Assembly: GCA_023418915.1 (NCBI GenBank)
Contig: JAEZYU010000061.1
Coordinates: 124,001 to 188,000 of the forward strand
DNA: 64,000 nucleotides
DNA from: Bacillota bacterium
GTDB taxonomy: Bacteria; Bacillota; Clostridia; Acetivibrionales; DTU013
Reading direction: 5' to 3'
Shown: positions 44,230 through 52,437 of the stretch, piece by piece
How positions within the stretch are numbered: position 1 is the stretch's first letter
Layout of the letters: every line of letters starts with the position of its first letter
Made by a program: the position numbers and the translations under genes
The notes under the pieces: model-generated
What the model saw: only the letters and a program-made list of their open reading frames with translations
Told to the model about the DNA's origin: nothing
The model's database searches: none

Positions 44230-44739
44230 TCAATTCAATACCTTCCTTGGGATATAAAACTTGAAATTCTTGAGCATCCTTTCATCAGGTTCAAATATAA
44301 CCAATGTCCTTTCACCTTTATAGTTCAGTGTTAAAAAATAGGCATCAGGTGAATCCATGGAGCTCGATGCATCGATCCTGCTTTTTATGCTCTGTACGGA
44401 CTGACTGAAGCTGTTGCTCTTAACAGGTGAAACGATGTCGAACTCCTTGCAGTTGGCGCTGAATATCCTCTTCCTCTTCCTCTTGGATATAATCTTGTCG
44501 ATATCCAATTCTCCGTTTGTTACAATATATTCATATTCAACATTTCTCGAAGTTATTAGTCTGTATCCTATATACGCTATTCCGACTGCAACCACCAGGC
44601 TCATTCCCAGCTGCACCAGCAGCGGTATCGAAAGGCTGACCATTATAAGCAAAACGGAAGCGATGATGATGCCGGCTGTGATGAGATGATCCGTCATAGT
44701 CTTCTTTTTTACAACGATTTTTTCCATAAATGTATCCAT
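44230..44739 (-). CDS. small two-helix membrane protein (DUF6106-like)
   Basis: This 169-residue protein has a basic start, two hydrophobic helices (about 18-60) and a soluble domain with the segment VEYEYIVTNGELDIDKIISKRKRKRI. From memory it resembles the uncharacterised DUF6106 family of clostridia, which has a PH-like look. The ATG at 44739 has GGAGG seven nt upstream. Promoter TTGTTT-N17-TAAAAT lies at 44791-44819. Function unknown. Confidence 0.75.
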   Translation of the reverse strand: MDTFMEKIVVKKKTMTDHLITAGIIIASVLLIMVSLSIPLLVQLGMSLVVAVGIAYIGYRLITSRNVEYEYIVTNGELDIDKIISKRKRKRIFSANCKEFDIVSPVKSNSFSQSVQSIKSRIDASSSMDSPDAYFLTLNYKGERTLVIFEPDERMLKNFKFYIPRKVLN

Positions 44740-44790
44740 CTAATATCCTCCTGAATAGCAAAGCCATATTTGTATAATACTGCAACTTTG

Positions 44791-44819
44791 ATTTTACCAC
44801 ACAGCTTTATGATAAACAA
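44791..44819 (-). promoter_or_regulatory. promoter of the small membrane protein / mgtC pair
   Basis: Minus-strand TTGTTT (44819-44814), 17 nt, TAAAAT (44796-44791). Confidence 0.55.
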
Positions 44820-44917
44820 TAACGCATTGCTTTGGTTTAGTGATGCAGTTTGAAAATCCTGTGCGGAAATTACCCGGTTGGCTGCCTCTAATATGTGATG
44901 CCCGCATCCACTTGCAG

Positions 44918-46405
44918 CTACCTCTCTTCTATGACCTTCATATCCACATCCGACGTTTTCTCCTCTATGATCTTCACATCCACATACTGGACACCGAAAG
45001 CCAGGGCCTTTTTGTTTATATCATTGCTGCCGGCCTCATCCTCCCCAAAGAAAATGTCGATGCTGTTGCCCTTGATAAGGCGTCCGGTGTCCTCAGCCAC
45101 ATATATGCCATCCATATGACTGTATTCCTCGGGGAATGTTATCCTGACAGAGCTCCCGAGAGGGATGACCTCCGGATCAACGGCAACTGTCCTTCCGGCC
45201 TCTGCCTTTGTTCCGCTTCTTGTAATGCCATATTCGGGGTGATTGCGTTCTTTCCCACAGCTTTCAAAAGAAAGATCATATGCTGTAGCCTTCATTTTGA
45301 TAATCATACCCGACGATACATCGCTTATTATGCGGTCCAGACTTCCGGCAGGTTTCAAGACATCATCCCAAATAACAGCGATACCGGCAGGTATCTCTGC
45401 CTTTGAACCAGCCATACCACCTGCAGATCCATCCTTTCCTACAGCATTTACATATAGCGCAGAAAAATATACACACAACACTGAAGCAGCTATAAGGCCC
45501 GCAATTGCCGCAGTCCTGAGTTTAGCACTGCTCCTGAGCGCTTCCTTAATAGAACATGCCACTCCCTTGAGTTTTCCTATGACTGCAAAGAATAAAATAC
45601 CTGTACGAGATAACGTCTCTTCGGATACTTTATCCTGCGGCGTTTTCCTTTTTAGCTCTATCCAGTTTCCACAACCATTCTGTTCTCCGCATAAATTCTC
45701 CAGTTCATGACTCAGCGCTTCCTTCTCACCGCAAAAAGCCTCCTGCCCAGGCCTCAGCGCTTCCTGCTCTCCACAAAATGCTCCCTGCCCAGGCCTCAGC
45801 GCTTCCTGCTCATAATATTGCGTATCTTGTTTAAGTCCACAGAGAGCTTCTATTTCCTCTGCGGAACAGCCGCCGTCGTTCTGTGCGGCTTTTATTGATG
45901 AGGGGTTCATGTGGAATACCGAAATTATGCGCTTTTGCGGCCTTATGTCTCCCACTTTCTCTTCAACGGACTCCACGACTGCTTCAATATCCATTTCGGG
46001 AAATTGATCCAAAATACTGCATACGTTATATACATACTCCAGCACTTTTTCTTCAGACACAGGAGCTTGAAGCATTCTTTCAAGCCACAGCTTCAATCCC
46101 CTTATGAAAGGATCATCATTTATCTTCAGCCTTAGTGATGATTTGAAAACGTCGGAGCCATTGATATTGAAAGAACCTTTTCCGGCAGTATTGCCGTATA
46201 GAAAGGATCTGAACTGATTTATCCTGTCGGCAGGCAGTTCCGGTAAACTGTTATTTATGATCCTGTTTACGGCATCAGCGAATATGCCTGCTCTTTGCAC
46301 AGGCGAAAGCGCCTGATACTTTCTTTTTATGTACTCCCTCAGCCGTCTGACAACAGTACCCGGCAATATTTCTTTAGATGCCAGTTCAGTAATCAACGTA
46401 CCCAT
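44918..46405 (-). CDS. 3D-domain cell-wall protein with large cytosolic N-terminal region
   Basis: This 495-residue protein has three parts. Residues 1 to about 295 are hydrophilic and of unknown fold; they include three tandem 14-residue units rich in Cys and Glu (EQEALRPGQGAFCG type, about 200-242). One transmembrane helix lies at about 300-322. The C-terminal 3D domain (about 370-475) shows KATAYDLSFESCG, VAVDPEVIPLGSSV and the aspartate-rich VAEDTGRLIKGNSIDIFF. The 3D domain is shared with lytic transglycosylases such as MltA and with Rpf/YabE-type muralytic proteins. The topology suggests an inside-sensing, outside-cutting protein, but that is inference. The ATG at 46405 has a GGTGG site. 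Confidence 0.85.
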   Translation of the reverse strand: MGTLITELASKEILPGTVVRRLREYIKRKYQALSPVQRAGIFADAVNRIINNSLPELPADRINQFRSFLYGNTAGKGSFNINGSDVFKSSLRLKINDDPFIRGLKLWLERMLQAPVSEEKVLEYVYNVCSILDQFPEMDIEAVVESVEEKVGDIRPQKRIISVFHMNPSSIKAAQNDGGCSAEEIEALCGLKQDTQYYEQEALRPGQGAFCGEQEALRPGQEAFCGEKEALSHELENLCGEQNGCGNWIELKRKTPQDKVSEETLSRTGILFFAVIGKLKGVACSIKEALRSSAKLRTAAIAGLIAASVLCVYFSALYVNAVGKDGSAGGMAGSKAEIPAGIAVIWDDVLKPAGSLDRIISDVSSGMIIKMKATAYDLSFESCGKERNHPEYGITRSGTKAEAGRTVAVDPEVIPLGSSVRITFPEEYSHMDGIYVAEDTGRLIKGNSIDIFFGEDEAGSNDINKKALAFGVQYVDVKIIEEKTSDVDMKVIEER

Positions 46406-46471
46406 AATCCACCACTCAAATAAGCATTATGCCTCACTGCTCCCGGTACGATGCAGCCTGTCCGGGACATT

Positions 46472-46640
46472 TTATAACGCATCGTTTTCTTTCGATTAAT
46501 CGAAAAAAATATCTGAAAGGCAATCGGTACCCGCCACATAGCGTTTTTCAGCCTGAAGGTTGAAAAGACGTAATAGCGTTTTTCAGCCTGAAGGGTTTGA
46601 AAAGACGTAAAGAGGTGGGGACATAATCCGCCTCGTTATA
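46472..46640 (-). repeat. dispersed repeat, long copy R5, with internal tandem repeat
   Basis: On the minus strand it begins TATAACGAGGCGG and ends CGATGCGTTATAA, giving TATAAC...GTTATA ends over 169 bp. Inside, a unit of about 35 bp containing TAGCGTTTTTCAGCCTGAAG (plus strand) occurs twice at about 46540-46610. A segment at 46513-46532 matches R3 at 17 of 20 positions. It lies 66 bp before the 3D-protein start. Confidence 0.7.
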
Positions 46641-46658
46641 TAATGCTTTCATATAACA

Positions 46659-47597
46659 TCATACATTGTCATTTCCTGTAATGTCAATCACCGTGACCTC
46701 CGGAGGATTGAAGATCCTCGGAAGCTTCGGGTTGTAAGAAACTCCTCGGCTCACTACATGCGTCAGTTCACCATGCTTATACATACCGCCGGCATATTTG
46801 GGAAACCATCCCTGATCGGGCGCATACAAACCATTCAAAAACAACGGTATCCTCGCCTGGCCGCCATGGGCATGGCCGGACAGCACCAGATCAAAACTGA
46901 ATTTTCTGTATGTGTTTATACGCTCAGGCCTATGAGATAGCAATACCATATAACCGGCCTCGTATTCCAGATCTCCGAATGCGTAATGCATCTCCCTCTC
47001 CCAGTCAAAATCCCAATAGCCAAACATCATTTTATCAGGGTCATCCACACCACAGATGATCATTGGTACTCCATTTATTGTTATACGTTCGTATTCGTGC
47101 TCCAGTATCGTTACTCCGTATTGCCTGATCGTATCCTTTATCGCTTTGATATCATTTGACCAGTATTCATGATTGCCAGAAACATAATAGACAGGGGCAA
47201 TACCTCTGATATTTGCTAAAAAAAGCTCTGTTCCCGAAATAGGCACCTTATCATCGGCTATATCTCCCGCCAGAGCGATCAGATCCGGTTCCTGCTCTTT
47301 TATCAGCGATACGATATCCCTCTGGTTTTCTCCGTAAATGCTGCTGTGCAGATCGCTTATCAGGACTATCCTGACACTCTGTCCCGGACTCAGCTTCCCT
47401 GTGACGATACTATAGCTTCGGACTACAAGACCATCATAAAAAGCTGCAATGACTATAAAAGCAAACAGCCCGGCGATAGCCGCAAGAATCGCCCTGTTTC
47501 TTCTTTTTCTTTTGCTCTCGATTTCTTTCGTTATCGTGTTTTTACTCACATTCCTTATCTCGATTTTTCCCTCTGCACTCAACTCTGTACTCCTCAT
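46659..47597 (-). CDS. membrane-anchored metallophosphoesterase
   Basis: This calcineurin-like phosphoesterase (YaeI/YkuE type) has an N-terminal transmembrane helix (about 36-55) and metal-binding motifs ISDLHSS, GDIADD, GNHEYW and LSGHAHGGQ. In related proteins the substrates include UDP-2,3-diacylglucosamine-like lipids or cell-wall intermediates, but here it is unknown. The frame is open to 47666, yet an extended -10 (TGGTATAAT) at 47640-47648 lies within it. The start must therefore be downstream: the ATG at 47597, or a TTG at 47582 that has GGAG seven nt before it. Confidence 0.87.
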   Translation of the reverse strand: MRSTELSAEGKIEIRNVSKNTITKEIESKRKRRNRAILAAIAGLFAFIVIAAFYDGLVVRSYSIVTGKLSPGQSVRIVLISDLHSSIYGENQRDIVSLIKEQEPDLIALAGDIADDKVPISGTELFLANIRGIAPVYYVSGNHEYWSNDIKAIKDTIRQYGVTILEHEYERITINGVPMIICGVDDPDKMMFGYWDFDWEREMHYAFGDLEYEAGYMVLLSHRPERINTYRKFSFDLVLSGHAHGGQARIPLFLNGLYAPDQGWFPKYAGGMYKHGELTHVVSRGVSYNPKLPRIFNPPEVTVIDITGNDNV

Positions 47598-47639
47598 ATC
47601 GCAATATCTGCACTGTATATCACTGTAATCGTTATGCAA

Positions 47640-47648
47640 ATTATACCA
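47640..47648 (-). promoter_or_regulatory. extended -10 promoter of the metallophosphoesterase
   Basis: Minus-strand TGGTATAAT is a perfect extended -10. It overlaps the open frame upstream and helps exclude earlier starts. Confidence 0.6.
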
Positions 47649-47729
47649 TATCATACAAATCACCAATACAGCAGAGGATTTTTTTCAAGAAGGGAAATGC
47701 CATATTTTCAGCACATAATAAAAGTGACG

Positions 47730-48182
47730 TTAGAACTTAGATTTTTCATAGTTGAATGGGATACTCGAACCAACCACGACGTCCTCGATTTTCTCTATTA
47801 TCAGCCAATCATCCATATTGCCCTGATGGTCAAAATCCAAAGGGGTAATTTCAGCTGCGTTTTCTATCTCGATCAGGCAGAGACACTTTTTGTGCCAGCG
47901 TTCCTTTTGTTTCTGAGACAGGTTTAGTTTTTCCTGGTTTTTGTCCAGCACGGCTTCGATTTCATTCTCAGTCAGCTTCACATAATTCTGAACAGATTTT
48001 ACCACAGCTTTTGCAGTTATCCTCATACTTCCCTTTTTCATCAGGTAAATATCCTCGCCCTCGAAAACACGGCTATGAGGGATTTTTCTGCCCGCTGCTC
48101 CGCGTATTATCATTGTTTTTGACCCATCCAGTATCTTCTCCAGAACCTTTTCCTTGTCATCACAATATACCAAATGTACCAT
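47730..48182 (-). CDS. ASCH/PUA-like domain protein, hypothetical
   Basis: This 150-residue soluble protein has the segment ILDGSKTMIIRGAAGRKIPH, followed by EGEDIYLMKKGSMRITAKA. This resembles the ASCH/PUA-like fold (K/R-rich binding groove, followed by a strand with RITAKA). Such domains bind RNA or nucleosides. The ATG at 48182 has GGAGG seven nt upstream; the ATG two codons earlier is too close to the site. It follows the FMN enzyme gene by 50 bp. Confidence 0.65.
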   Translation of the reverse strand: MVHLVYCDDKEKVLEKILDGSKTMIIRGAAGRKIPHSRVFEGEDIYLMKKGSMRITAKAVVKSVQNYVKLTENEIEAVLDKNQEKLNLSQKQKERWHKKCLCLIEIENAAEITPLDFDHQGNMDDWLIIEKIEDVVVGSSIPFNYEKSKF

Positions 48183-48232
48183 GATCATACCTCCTTCTTA
48201 ACTTTCTGTGAGATGATCCGCCCAAAGGAAAG

Positions 48233-49120
48233 CTACTTCTTCCAGATCAAGTCCGGATCTATATGCCTGATATCTCTGGAACAAGTACGCGCCATAGCTC
48301 CCGAAAGCTCCTGTGTCATTTCTTTTATTTTTTGCTGTACGCCTTCTGCTCCATCTTCAGAAAGCGGACCCATTAAAGCACGGCCAACAGACACTGCCGA
48401 AGCACCAATGGCCAATGCTTTGAACGCATCTATGCCGCTCGATACACCACAGTCTACAAATATCGGTATCGTTTTATCTATTGCCTCTGCAATTTTGGGT
48501 AAAATCATAAGCGGAGGCACTGCGAAATTCATGATTCCATGATGGTGAGATACGACAATGCCCTTTACACCGGCTTCAACGCATTTGACCGCATCCTGCA
48601 CACTCAGGATACCTTTAATGATAAAAGGCAGACTTGTGGATTTTACAAAACCCTTTATTTCTTCAAGTGTCTTTGGTGTCATGGGAAGACCCAGGACGTT
48701 GTCAAACTGCCCCCTGCCGTTGAATGCATGATCGATATCCATGCCTACGGCAAAGACACCGCATTTTTCGGCATGCTCGATTTTCTTATAGATTACTTTA
48801 TTTTCTGCATGAGGCTTAATGATTTTTATAGCTCTGGCACCTGTCAATGTGGTTGCCTCAAGCTCGTCTTCATCACCCATACCAGTCCACATTACCGCAT
48901 TAGCAGCCAGCGCTCCCTTGGCCATTTCGACCATTCCATTGGGGCGGCATTTATCAAGATGTGATAGGGCAGCGGTCATAATGGGAGTTGAAAAAATCTC
49001 TCCGTAGAGTTCAAGCTTCGTAGATGGTATTACAGAGTCGATGTGTCTCATTTCAATCAACAGCGAATCAAAGTATTCACGTGTGATCTGGTTGGAATCT
49101 CCTGTATATGATTTGTGCAT
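48233..49120 (-). CDS. FMN-dependent alpha-hydroxy-acid oxidase family protein
   Basis: This 295-residue TIM-barrel flavoprotein is related to lactate oxidase/dehydrogenase and glycolate oxidase. The FMN-binding IKGILSVQDA strand, the catalytic-histidine region VSHHHGIMNFAVPP and the phosphate-binding VDCGVSSGIDAFKALAIGAS segment are recognisable. It is shorter than the usual 350-380 residues, the N-terminus being reduced. The HHHG motif replaces the usual SNHGGRQ, so substrate and catalysis may differ. The ATG at 49120 has GGGGTGAC nearby. A promoter lies at 49149-49177. Confidence 0.82.
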   Translation of the reverse strand: MHKSYTGDSNQITREYFDSLLIEMRHIDSVIPSTKLELYGEIFSTPIMTAALSHLDKCRPNGMVEMAKGALAANAVMWTGMGDEDELEATTLTGARAIKIIKPHAENKVIYKKIEHAEKCGVFAVGMDIDHAFNGRGQFDNVLGLPMTPKTLEEIKGFVKSTSLPFIIKGILSVQDAVKCVEAGVKGIVVSHHHGIMNFAVPPLMILPKIAEAIDKTIPIFVDCGVSSGIDAFKALAIGASAVSVGRALMGPLSEDGAEGVQQKIKEMTQELSGAMARTCSRDIRHIDPDLIWKK

Positions 49121-49148
49121 TTCTGTCACCCCGCAGTTATTTTTCTTT

Positions 49149-49177
49149 AGTTTACCTGTATATATAAGATTTATCAA
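49149..49177 (-). promoter_or_regulatory. promoter of the FMN enzyme gene
   Basis: Minus-strand TTGATA (49177-49172), 17 nt, TAAACT (49154-49149). Confidence 0.65.
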
Positions 49178-49353
49178 CTACCTGCTTATTCCTGGCTGCA
49201 ACTCCGTTATGCTTATTTCCTGATTACAACGTTTTGCTCAAATTTTGCAACTAATGGTAGAAATCCAGTTGCCTTTTTTGTGGTAAGGTTACATAATGCA
49301 AGGAATTAGAGCATTACGAACATAAATCTCAATCAGATTTAACATATTGAATG

Positions 49354-49460
49354 CCTAGAGGTAAAAATTTGAGCAGTTGCGTGCAATTAGTTGTCCTAGA
49401 GTTGTGAAATTTGAGCAGTTGCGTGCAATTAGTTGTCCTAGAGTTGAAAATTTGAGCAGA
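49354..49460. repeat. 41-42 bp tandem repeat
   Basis: Two and a half head-to-tail units begin CCTAGAG at 49354, 49395 and 49437, each containing ATTTGAGCAGTTGCGTGCAA; the third is cut short. A partial copy in the opposite sense (TTGCTCAAATTTTGCAACTA) lies at about 49234-49253. There are no spacers, so it is not a CRISPR array. Apart from these repeats I see no gene in 49180-49530. Confidence 0.7.
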
Positions 49461-49536
49461 AGGCTAGTTTTCAAGGATTTTGCAGCTGCATAGTACATAT
49501 CGCCTGGTAGATCAACTTGCATTGCGTGAATTAGTA

Positions 49537-49566
49537 TTGATTTTTTCATATTGCCTATTATATAAT
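49537..49566 (+). promoter_or_regulatory. promoter of the ABC-F leader
   Basis: Plus-strand TTGATT (49537-49542), 18-nt spacer, perfect TATAAT (49561-49566). The transcript would run through the leader ORF and hairpins to the ABC-F gene. Confidence 0.7.
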
Positions 49567-49603
49567 AGACTTGAACTGTCAGTGTGTTCACAATAGTCGC
49601 TGC

Positions 49604-49695
49604 AGGCACTGCAGCACATATAGGCAGTACAGGCACAACAACCCATTTGCTGCAGTCAGTATTATCAATACAGGCACTGCAGCGCATACTGGCAA
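49604..49695 (+). repeat. 24-bp direct repeats in the ABC-F leader
   Basis: CAGGCACTGCAGCACATATA (49604-) and CAGGCACTGCAGCGCATACT (49672-) are imperfect direct copies of about 24 bp, both before the leader ORF. Confidence 0.5.
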
Positions 49696-49730
49696 ACATT
49701 AGCAGTAACAGCCGTACAGGAGGTATTACC

Positions 49731-49790
49731 ATGGAATGGTGTAATGCAAATGTACCGGCAAAAGGCCGCGGCCTCAGCTCTGAACAATGA
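49731..49790 (+). CDS. 19-residue leader peptide upstream of the ABC-F gene
   Basis: An ATG at 49731 has an ideal GGAGG site seven nt upstream and opens a 19-codon ORF (MEWCNANVPAKGRGLSSEQ). It lies about 165 nt into the transcript from the TATAAT promoter. Its codons 12-14 (GRG) contain the self-complementary GGCCGCGGCC (49764-49773). That could pair with the GC-rich arms of the two downstream terminators (50131-50140 and 50240-50260). The layout resembles translation-controlled attenuation of antibiotic-resistance ABC-F and erm genes. The alternative is that it is a chance ORF with a good ribosome site. Confidence 0.5.
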   Translation: MEWCNANVPAKGRGLSSEQ

Positions 49791-50108
49791 CCAATAGGGT
49801 CAGAGGACCAAAGTGCATATTATATCGGTGATGCATTGTCCAGAGCCTAAACGCCTTAAGTAGCCGATGCCGGGAAGAACAATAAAAGTATATGGCTCCG
49901 TCATGCTGTACAGATCGGTATTGTCTGTCTAGTGCAGTCATGTGCGTTGTTATGTTTTATCCCTCTGCATCGGTATAAAACTGAAGGTTTTTAGCACGGC
50001 TTACATTCTACTAAAACGGCAGCTGTTATTTTGATGTATTTGTGATCTTTTTACAGAACCATCATCTCATATACAAATCAGCTTTCCAGCCGTTAGCCAT
50101 AGAAAATC

Positions 50109-50148
50109 AAGCTGCGGACAGCACACTGTATCCGCGGCTTTTTATTTT
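50109..50148 (+). terminator. leader terminator T1
   Basis: AAGCTGCGGA / TCCGCGGCTT stem (one G-U pair) with a 12-nt loop, then TTTATTTT on the plus strand. It lies 270 nt before the ABC-F gene and would end transcription early unless prevented. Confidence 0.75.
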
Positions 50149-50239
50149 ACATTCCATTTGATGCTTTCCTGAAATATTACCATAACGAACAGGACAGTTA
50201 TGAATCAGAATGAATACCACAGTTCTAAACAATAATGGT

Positions 50240-50266
50240 GGCCGCGGCAGATCTGCGGCCTTTTCT
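50240..50266 (+). terminator. leader terminator T2
   Basis: GGCCGC / GCGGCC stem followed by TTTTCTC on the plus strand. The left arm shares GGCCGCGGC with the leader ORF. Confidence 0.6.
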
Positions 50267-50418
50267 CATGCTTGTAAACGCTTGATTTTCAATGGCCCGG
50301 ATCTGACTAGCAGCAGTAATCGCACATTGACGCAGACGGCCGGCGGCATTGAAAGGGCCATGCCGAAAAAAGTACAGAGTCTGGTCTAAGCTAACCGGAT
50401 ATTTAGGAGGTTATCATA

Positions 50419-52317
50419 ATGAGCATGTTAACAATCAACAACGTAGTCAAGGAATACAGGAACAAAGTGGTGCTGAACGGAGCCGGCCTGAGGATAGAAA
50501 AGGGAGAAAGAGTAGCCCTGGTGGGTCCCAACGGAGCAGGCAAAACCACTCTTTTGAGGATAGCAGCAGGAATGGAGTCATGTGACGCCGGCAGCATCAC
50601 TGTCGCCAGGGGTTCAAAGATGGGATATCTGACACAGGATCTCAATGAAATGGATACAAGCGGAAGGGTGTTCAGGGAAACCGCTCTTTTTCACGAGGAG
50701 ATCAGCAGACTTGAACAGAAAATGAGAAGCTTGGAGTCAAAAATGACCGACACACAGCTGATGGAAAACCAGGAGCAATACAATGCTGTTCTCGCAGAAT
50801 ATTCCCGGCTGGTGAACAGATATGAAAGCCTTGATGGCTATACAATAGAATCAAAAATAAAGTCAATGCTCCTTGGACTTGGTCTGAAGGAAGAGGCTCT
50901 GACGCTTCCGGTGGAGCTTCTGAGCGGCGGAGAGAAAATGAGAGTGGCACTTGCCAGGATATTGCTCGATGAGCCCGACCTGCTTGTACTGGACGAACCG
51001 ACAAATCATCTCGATATTGACGGTGTCGAATGGCTGGAAGGTTTTCTGAAGAGATTTGACGGAGGCGTGTTGGTCGTATCTCATGACAGGTATTTCCTTG
51101 ACCAGGTATCAACCAGGGTCGCCGAACTGGATAATGGAACGATCACTGAAAGAAGCGGTAATTACACCACCTTTATGGAACAGAAGGCCAGAATGCTGGA
51201 ATTTGCCCGCAGGGAGCAATTCAGGCTGAGGCAGGAGATCAGACGAGAGACTTCTATTGCCGAGCAGCTCAAAAGCTCACGGAAGATCAGTGCATGGAAA
51301 AGCAGGCTTAAGTCGGTCGAAAGACTTCAGGATGATTTGGACGTAAAGTTAAAAGAAATGCGGGCTCAACAGCATTTGTACAAAACTGCCGCTCCCAGAA
51401 TCGACTTTGATAAGGCAAGGCACATCAGCACAGAGATTGCCATGGCAGATAGGCTATCTAAATATTACGGAGATGTGAAGCTTTTTCAAGATGTGAGTTT
51501 CCATATAAGAGGAGGTGAAAAGGTTGGAATAATCGGCCCTAACGGCTGTGGAAAGACTACTCTCCTAAATATATTGTTGGGGGCGGATAATGATTTCAAG
51601 GGAAAGGCACGGCTTGGAAATTGGGTGAAATATGGATATCTCGGACAGGAGGTCAAGTTCGAGGATGAGGAGAGATCACTGCTTGAAGAGCTTATGGCTA
51701 TAAATGATATGAAAGAACATGAGGCCAGAGAGCATCTTTCTAAATTTCAGTTTTACGGTGATGATGCCGACAAAAGGATATCTTTTTTGAGCGGCGGTGA
51801 AAGATCGAGGCTCTACCTTTGCTGTATGATGCTTGAAATGCCGAATTGCCTTATCATGGATGAGCCGACGAACCATCTGGACATACAGTCGCGGGACGCC
51901 CTGGAAACCGCCTTGATGAAATTCAACGGAACGATCATTGCGATATCCCATGACAGGTATTTCCTAAACCGCTGCATCAACAAGATACTGGAATTCAGCG
52001 CAGGCACAATATATTCCTATGCAGGCAATTATGAAAGGTACAGGCAGGCAAAACTGGCTATAGAGGAAGAAAAACAAAATGAGCAGAAAAGGGAACAAAA
52101 AACTGAAGGCCGAAGGAAAACCAAAAAACTGTCCGCAAAAGAAGAGCCTCAGACAGATCAGGCATCAAGTCGGGCACAGATAGAAGAGAAAATCGGCGAG
52201 TTGGAAGCAAGACAAAAGGAGCTCGAAGTATCCTTCGGCCCCGAAACTCCCCATGTAGCCTATATGGAATATGCTGATCTGGCAAAAGAGCTGGAAGACT
52301 TATATGATCAGCTCTGA
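50419..52317 (+). CDS. ABC-F family ATPase (Uup/YdiF-like)
   Basis: This 632-residue soluble protein has two ABC domains and no membrane part. The first Walker A, GPNGAGKT, is at 36-43, with LSGGEKMRVALAR and LLVLDEPTNHLD. The second has GPNGCGKT near 375, LSGGERSRLYL and CLIMDEPTNHLD. The linker (about 245-320) is a charged helical hairpin, and a C-terminal coiled coil of about 90 residues follows (KKLSAKEEPQ to the end), as in Uup/YdiF. ABC-F proteins act on the ribosome; some protect it from antibiotics. The C-terminal extension fits a housekeeping type, but the long attenuator-like leader fits a drug- or stress-induced one. The RBS AGGAGG is strong. Confidence 0.93.
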   Translation: MSMLTINNVVKEYRNKVVLNGAGLRIEKGERVALVGPNGAGKTTLLRIAAGMESCDAGSITVARGSKMGYLTQDLNEMDTSGRVFRETALFHEEISRLEQKMRSLESKMTDTQLMENQEQYNAVLAEYSRLVNRYESLDGYTIESKIKSMLLGLGLKEEALTLPVELLSGGEKMRVALARILLDEPDLLVLDEPTNHLDIDGVEWLEGFLKRFDGGVLVVSHDRYFLDQVSTRVAELDNGTITERSGNYTTFMEQKARMLEFARREQFRLRQEIRRETSIAEQLKSSRKISAWKSRLKSVERLQDDLDVKLKEMRAQQHLYKTAAPRIDFDKARHISTEIAMADRLSKYYGDVKLFQDVSFHIRGGEKVGIIGPNGCGKTTLLNILLGADNDFKGKARLGNWVKYGYLGQEVKFEDEERSLLEELMAINDMKEHEAREHLSKFQFYGDDADKRISFLSGGERSRLYLCCMMLEMPNCLIMDEPTNHLDIQSRDALETALMKFNGTIIAISHDRYFLNRCINKILEFSAGTIYSYAGNYERYRQAKLAIEEEKQNEQKREQKTEGRRKTKKLSAKEEPQTDQASSRAQIEEKIGELEARQKELEVSFGPETPHVAYMEYADLAKELEDLYDQL

Positions 52318-52437
52318 TTTGCTGTACCATAAGATCAAGGTGACAATTCCCGTATGATAAAACCACTGCGCCATTTCTGCACAGCGAATTAAAGCTGCCT
52401 TTATAGAATTAAACCTCTATATTGTAAAAGTCCGGTG

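Larger units (their letters stand above)
49791..50418 (+). promoter_or_regulatory. long 5' leader of the ABC-F gene
   Basis: About 630 bp lie between the leader ORF and the ABC-F start. They contain two terminator-like hairpins (listed separately) and other GC-rich stems, for example around 50295-50365. No further ORF with a good ribosome site is visible. I do not recognise a known riboswitch core. Confidence 0.5.

Noticed and set aside
49354..49460. Possible CRISPR array
   Set aside because: The units are directly head to tail with no spacers and there are no cas genes.
49584..49730. Longer 68-codon form of the ABC-F leader ORF
   Set aside because: The upstream start has no ribosome site and would begin almost at the predicted transcription start; the internal ATG at 49731 has an ideal GGAGG.
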